The notes beneath the pieces are model-generated. The model did no database searches. It was not told where the DNA came from and was given only the letters and a program-made list of their open reading frames with translations. The position numbers and the translations under genes were made by a program. 64,000 bases of DNA from Clostridiales bacterium (lineage in GTDB: Bacteria; Bacillota; Clostridia; Oscillospirales; UBA644): contig JAEEJO010000037.1 of NCBI GenBank assembly GCA_016281915.1, positions 1 to 64,000 on the forward strand. The letters run 5' to 3'. Positions 60,602-64,000 of this stretch are shown here, piece by piece (the stretch's first letter is position 1; each line of letters begins with the position of its first letter).

Positions 60602-61915
60602 TCAGCTGTTTTTATTCTTCTTTCTTCCAGAATTGACGAGTTCACAGGCGAATTCCTCGGGATGCTTAAGATAGTAATCCTGATGCTCTTTCCCTGCTTC
60701 ATAGAAGTTTTTGAGGGGTTCAATACTGATATAAACTTTTCTGCCGCTGTTTTTTTCAAGCTCGGATATCTTTTCATGAGCTATGCGTTCTTCCTCGGGT
60801 GCTGAGAAATACAGAGCGAGCGTATAGGAATGACCGCGGTCTATATACTGTCCTTTGTCGTCAAACGGGTCAACGTTTGCGAGAAAAACGTCAAAAAGCT
60901 CTGAAAACGAAACGATACGGCTGTCATAATCCACCTTTATAGTTTCACGGTGCCCTGTTTTCTGATGTTTCACATCCGAATATGAAGGATTTATTTCATC
61001 GCCGCCCGAAAAGCCCGCGATCACGTTCAGTACCCCGCCTTTTTCCTTAAAATCAGGCGTAATGCACCAGAAGCAGCCTCCGGCAAAGTATGCGGAAGAG
61101 AAGCTCCGATCTGTTCTTATGCGCTCGAAAATGGCGTATTCTCCATGCTCGCGGGCAAAAGACAGTTCGTCATCGTCCGTAACTGTCCATACAAATTTAG
61201 CAGCGCGGAAAAACTTTGTTGTAAGCAATACCGGAAATGATTTTCTGTATTCTTTATTGTAAGCGATAAAATCCGGTCTTGAAACGATGTTGAACGCCAT
61301 CAGAGTAAGAAGGAAAGTGACCGGATTATATTTTTTCTGATCCTTGTAAACATTCGTATAAAGCTGACCTGCTGTTACGCCCTGTACAAGCTTTTTGATT
61401 TTGTTTATCAGAAAAGGATTGAACGATTCAACGAGATACGGTCCACGGTAATCATTGAGAATCGGCGCGACCTTGTCGCAGAGAGACGTGTCAAGGTTTT
61501 CACCTTTAAGCTCAACGAGAACGGGAACCTGACCGTTTATAAGTTTCAGAACGTCCGTAAAAAGCGGTATTTTTTCATCAGTGTCTGAAAGACGAAGCGA
61601 TTTAATTTCTTCGGCTGTCATGCTGCAAAAAGCTCTGTCACAGCCCGTCATTCTGTTGACATTGCTGTCGTGAAAAACGAATACTTCCCCGTCCGAAGAG
61701 AGCTGAACGTCAAGCTCTATACCTGTTCCCTCTTTAATTGCGCGTTCAAAGGCGGCAAGGGAATTTTCCGGGATATCGCCGCCGTAAAGTCCCCTGTGGG
61801 CATATTCGCGCAAAAGACCGGAGTTTTTATCTGTTGCGGCACGCGGACGGGCGAGAACGAAAACATAAAGTAAAAACAGCACTGCCGCCGCCGAAATCAA
61901 AATTACTATCCACAC
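60602..61915 (-). CDS. GDPD-MsrA fusion protein
   Basis: A 437-residue protein with two unrelated enzymes. Residues 1-22 are a membrane helix (MWIVILISAAAVLFLLYVFV) followed by RPR. About 35-272 is glycerophosphodiester phosphodiesterase: EYAHRG, PENSLAAFERA, IELDVQLSSDG and FHDSNVNRMTG. From about 275 to 437 is peptide methionine sulfoxide reductase A, with catalytic Cys281 in FAGGCFWC and KTGHRETIKVDYD. The frame is open throughout, with no sign of a frameshift. The stop is 3 bases ahead of nothing known; the MFS gene precedes it by 2 bases, so it is coupled to a transporter. Confidence 0.9.
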   Translation of the reverse strand: MWIVILISAAAVLFLLYVFVLARPRAATDKNSGLLREYAHRGLYGGDIPENSLAAFERAIKEGTGIELDVQLSSDGEVFVFHDSNVNRMTGCDRAFCSMTAEEIKSLRLSDTDEKIPLFTDVLKLINGQVPVLVELKGENLDTSLCDKVAPILNDYRGPYLVESFNPFLINKIKKLVQGVTAGQLYTNVYKDQKKYNPVTFLLTLMAFNIVSRPDFIAYNKEYRKSFPVLLTTKFFRAAKFVWTVTDDDELSFAREHGEYAIFERIRTDRSFSSAYFAGGCFWCITPDFKEKGGVLNVIAGFSGGDEINPSYSDVKHQKTGHRETIKVDYDSRIVSFSELFDVFLANVDPFDDKGQYIDRGHSYTLALYFSAPEEERIAHEKISELEKNSGRKVYISIEPLKNFYEAGKEHQDYYLKHPEEFACELVNSGRKKNKNS

Positions 61916-61917
61916 GG

Positions 61918-63306
61918 TCAGTCACCCACGTCAAGATGTTCAAGCACGCTCTTCTTCTCTATTTTTTCGGGATCCCCGTGCTTTACAAACAGCATAGTGA
62001 CAAACGAGAATAACACGAAAAGAACGCCGAACGGGAAGAAAACGTATCTCATGCCGATGATATCGTAAAGAAAACCTGAAAGGATCGGCGCAATTATCTG
62101 AGCGGACATTGATGCGGTATAGTAATAGCCTGTATATTTGCCTGTATCGCCGCGTTTTGCAAGCTCAACGACCATCGGGAAAGAGTTTACGTTAATCGTT
62201 GCCCAACCGATCCCTGCAAGAGCGAAAACAGGATACATAATGATCTCAGGGATATCGGGAGTGATGAAAATTCCGATAAAAAATGCCGCAGCAAGAAGCA
62301 GAACGCCGGCAAGAACGGTCTTTTTTCTTCCGAATTTCGATGAGATCAGTCCGACGGGAACATATGCTATGATAGCAGCTGCCTGAGCTACGATAAGCGT
62401 CAGGTTGAAATCAAAGCCGAGAATATTTGACGCGTATACCGAATATTTACTGGTTATAGAGTTGTAGCCTATAAACCAGAGCGCGACAGACGCAAGAATC
62501 AGAAGAAGAGAACGCCGTTCCGAAGATGAAAGAACGTGTTTTTCTCCCGGGGTTGCGGGTTCGTCGGAAATACCGAATTCTGCAGACTGCTTTTCCATAT
62601 CTTCCGCCCATTTTTTTTCTTTGACAAAGATAAGAAAAACGGCAAATCCGAGAAGCATCACGGCGCATACAGCCCCTATATAGCCTATATAAGGCATATA
62701 CGTTTTCTTTGATGTGGCAAAAACGATGCCGAGAATAAGAACTATTATTCCCCCGGCAGAGCCCATAAGATTTATTATGGCGTTTGCTTTTGAGCGAAGA
62801 GGTTTAGGTGTAACATCCGGCATAAGAGCCACTGCGGGAGAACGGAACGTTGCCATTGCGACAAGCACGACAAGCAAAGTAAAGAGAAAACCGATCATCG
62901 GCAAAGGATTTGAAAGCGTAAGATCGAAAGTTGTCTGTCGCACAAATTCTTCCGTTGCCTCCGCAGAAAGTTCCGGGATACTCTGAGAAATAACAAGAGA
63001 AAGCTGATAGTTATCAATAAACGAAAGCACAAAAAATGCTGCAACGGCGATAATAGTTCCGATGGAAATAAACGGAGTGCGCCTGCCGAATCTTGAATTT
63101 ACTTTATCAGATAGAGCGCCGAAGACAGGGAGCATAAATACCGCAAGGATATTATCAAGAGACATGATCACGCCTGAAGCGGTCTGCGGGAGCCCGAAAT
63201 GATTCGTTAAAATAAGAGGAATTATTGCATCGTATGCCTGCCAGAAGGCGGAAATGAGGAAAAATGCCATTCCGACGAGGATTACCCGTTTGTAATTAAG
63301 TTTCAT
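61918..63306 (-). CDS. MFS transporter (SLC45/GPH-like)
   Basis: A 462-residue, 12-helix major facilitator. The first loop LSDKVNSRFGRRTPFI is the MFS motif A, and the fold and LPQTASGVIMSLDNILAVFMLPVFG resemble the sugar-transporter-like SLC45/GPH group. The substrate is unknown. It is 2 bases ahead of the GDPD-MsrA gene, and the partial hydrolase gene lies 56 bases upstream, so the three may be cotranscribed. Confidence 0.88.
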   Translation of the reverse strand: MKLNYKRVILVGMAFFLISAFWQAYDAIIPLILTNHFGLPQTASGVIMSLDNILAVFMLPVFGALSDKVNSRFGRRTPFISIGTIIAVAAFFVLSFIDNYQLSLVISQSIPELSAEATEEFVRQTTFDLTLSNPLPMIGFLFTLLVVLVAMATFRSPAVALMPDVTPKPLRSKANAIINLMGSAGGIIVLILGIVFATSKKTYMPYIGYIGAVCAVMLLGFAVFLIFVKEKKWAEDMEKQSAEFGISDEPATPGEKHVLSSSERRSLLLILASVALWFIGYNSITSKYSVYASNILGFDFNLTLIVAQAAAIIAYVPVGLISSKFGRKKTVLAGVLLLAAAFFIGIFITPDIPEIIMYPVFALAGIGWATINVNSFPMVVELAKRGDTGKYTGYYYTASMSAQIIAPILSGFLYDIIGMRYVFFPFGVLFVLFSFVTMLFVKHGDPEKIEKKSVLEHLDVGD

Positions 63307-63362
63307 GATCTCTTCCTTTCTTTATGCATATCTCGCGGGGAGCTTATAATGATTATCCCCGT

Positions 63363-64000
63363 CTAAATTTCGATTTCGAGCCCGTCAGAAGCGACTGTAA
63401 CTCCGTGTTTTTCCATAATGCCGCTGAGGGTGGCATGGTCTGTATGAAGAGTGCGCGCCATATGGCTTATGCAGAATTTTCCGATATATTTTTCGAGTGT
63501 TTTTTTCATTTCAAGGACCATATTAAGATCATTGTGTTCAAAGATACGGTAGTCACCGTCAATAAATCCGACCGTAGCGTCAAATACAGCAAAGTCGGGC
63601 TTACGGTTTTTTATCGCCTGAACCTCATCGAATAACAGCCATGCTCCGTCAAGTCCGTAAAACACGGTTTTTTCTCCGTCAGAGATAATAAAATGGACGG
63701 GGTCTTTCACGGTCGAGTGATTGGCGCGATATGCGCTTACCGTATACTTACCTACGGTTTTTTCTTCGCCTTCAGAAAACGGGATGAAGCGTGCTCCGTA
63801 TTTTTCGAGTTTTGCAACGGTCTTTTCATCAAAATGATCGCTATGGCGGTGTGTGTTGATTATATATTTTATTTCGGACGGGTCTTTTGAGTATTCGTTA
63901 AGCGCGTCAAAAACGCACGGGTTGGGATCTATAAGCAAAGAACCGTCTATGAGAGCTGAGGAAAGTCTGCGATGTTCTTTACATCCTTCGGGCTTTTTTT
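63363..64000 (-). CDS. MBL-fold metallo-hydrolase (5' end outside window)
   Basis: The ORF track starts at a TTG at 63938, but the frame stays open to the window edge, adding at least 20 codons ending in KEHRRLSSALIDGS. That sequence fits the start of a metallo-beta-lactamase fold, so the gene is cut by the window. Visible motifs are NTHRHSDHFDEK, the first metal site, and the later SHMARTLHTDH. These point to a cytoplasmic phosphodiesterase- or lactonase-like hydrolase; the closest type I recognise is the PhnP/RomA-like group. The substrate is unknown. Confidence 0.8.
   Translation of the reverse strand, partial: KKPEGCKEHRRLSSALIDGSLLIDPNPCVFDALNEYSKDPSEIKYIINTHRHSDHFDEKTVAKLEKYGARFIPFSEGEEKTVGKYTVSAYRANHSTVKDPVHFIISDGEKTVFYGLDGAWLLFDEVQAIKNRKPDFAVFDATVGFIDGDYRIFEHNDLNMVLEMKKTLEKYIGKFCISHMARTLHTDHATLSGIMEKHGVTVASDGLEIEI

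Noticed and set aside
60354-60674. Plus-strand ORF of 106 residues overlapping the GDPD-MsrA gene end
   Set aside because: It has no ribosome site and runs across the orphan hairpin and into a well-supported minus-strand gene.
63363-63938. Complete MBL-fold gene as listed in the ORF track
   Set aside because: The listed start is an internal TTG; the frame continues upstream to the window edge with family-like residues, so the gene is partial here.
1-64000. Mobile elements, prophage or CRISPR
   Set aside because: No transposase, integrase, direct-repeat array, inverted-repeat ends or phage genes were found; the region looks like stable chromosome.

Overview
The window reads as the chromosome of an anaerobic, low-to-moderate GC member of the Firmicutes, most likely class Clostridia. 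The reasons are the rnfCDGEAB gene order, an NfnAB-type transhydrogenase, the Firmicutes block holB-yaaT-trmN6-rsmI beside a YaaO-like decarboxylase, purine and aromatic gene orders typical of clostridia, Shine-Dalgarno sites of the GGAGG type, frequent TTG/GTG starts, and no outer-membrane genes. No genus can be named from the sequence alone. Almost every base is explained by ordinary chromosomal genes. No insertion sequence, prophage, CRISPR array or plasmid gene is visible.

Layout. 0-6 kb: a TfoX-like protein, tmRNA, a YgjV-like membrane protein, an M32 carboxypeptidase, tRNA-Trp, a nitroreductase, a PPOX-family flavoprotein and a DUF1295 membrane protein. 6-19 kb: a minus-strand glycan block (GH106-like and GH2 glycosidases plus a membrane protein), nanA with the two nfn subunits, and an XRE-cupin regulator with an acyl-CoA synthetase. 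The regulator is divergent from an N-acetylglucosamine-kinase-like gene. 19-29 kb: one long plus-strand run purE-purC-purM-purN-rnfCDGEAB, then an unlisted 52-residue membrane protein and a RACo-like ferredoxin/ASKHA protein. 29-34 kb: the YaaO-holB-yaaT-trmN6-rsmI block with a small ferredoxin gene inserted. 34-38 kb: a zinc-ribbon membrane protein, mntP, a URO-D-family protein, a MATE transporter, and tRNA-Glu and tRNA-Met. 38-44 kb: a DUF1292 protein, a candidate structured RNA, lepA and four coupled genes ending in a pyrK-like gene. 44-51.5 kb: a his operon (hisZG fusion, hisD, C, B, H, A, F, I, E). 51.5-59 kb: an aromatic operon (aroF, aroB, aroA, aroC, pheA, aroEK fusion, aroQ). 59-64 kb: a second MATE transporter, a GDPD-MsrA fusion, an MFS transporter and a partial MBL-fold hydrolase.

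How the parts fit. NfnAB and Rnf link NADH, NADPH, ferredoxin and the membrane ion gradient, which is the core of a fermentative energy metabolism. The his and aro operons make histidine, chorismate and phenylalanine. The steps not seen here are the histidinol-phosphate phosphatase, prephenate dehydrogenase and transaminases. The glycosidases, nanA and the GlcNAc-kinase-like gene point to use of plant- or host-derived sugars.

The most notable item is upstream of aroF. A strong promoter is followed by a 28-codon reading frame holding 8 Phe and 2 Tyr codons. Next come an 11-bp antiterminator pairing and a mutually exclusive rho-independent terminator. This is a complete ribosome-mediated attenuator of the PheL type, a mode that is uncommon in Firmicutes. 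Other points worth a look are the small Rnf-linked membrane protein, the GDPD-MsrA fusion, and the structured RNA ahead of lepA.
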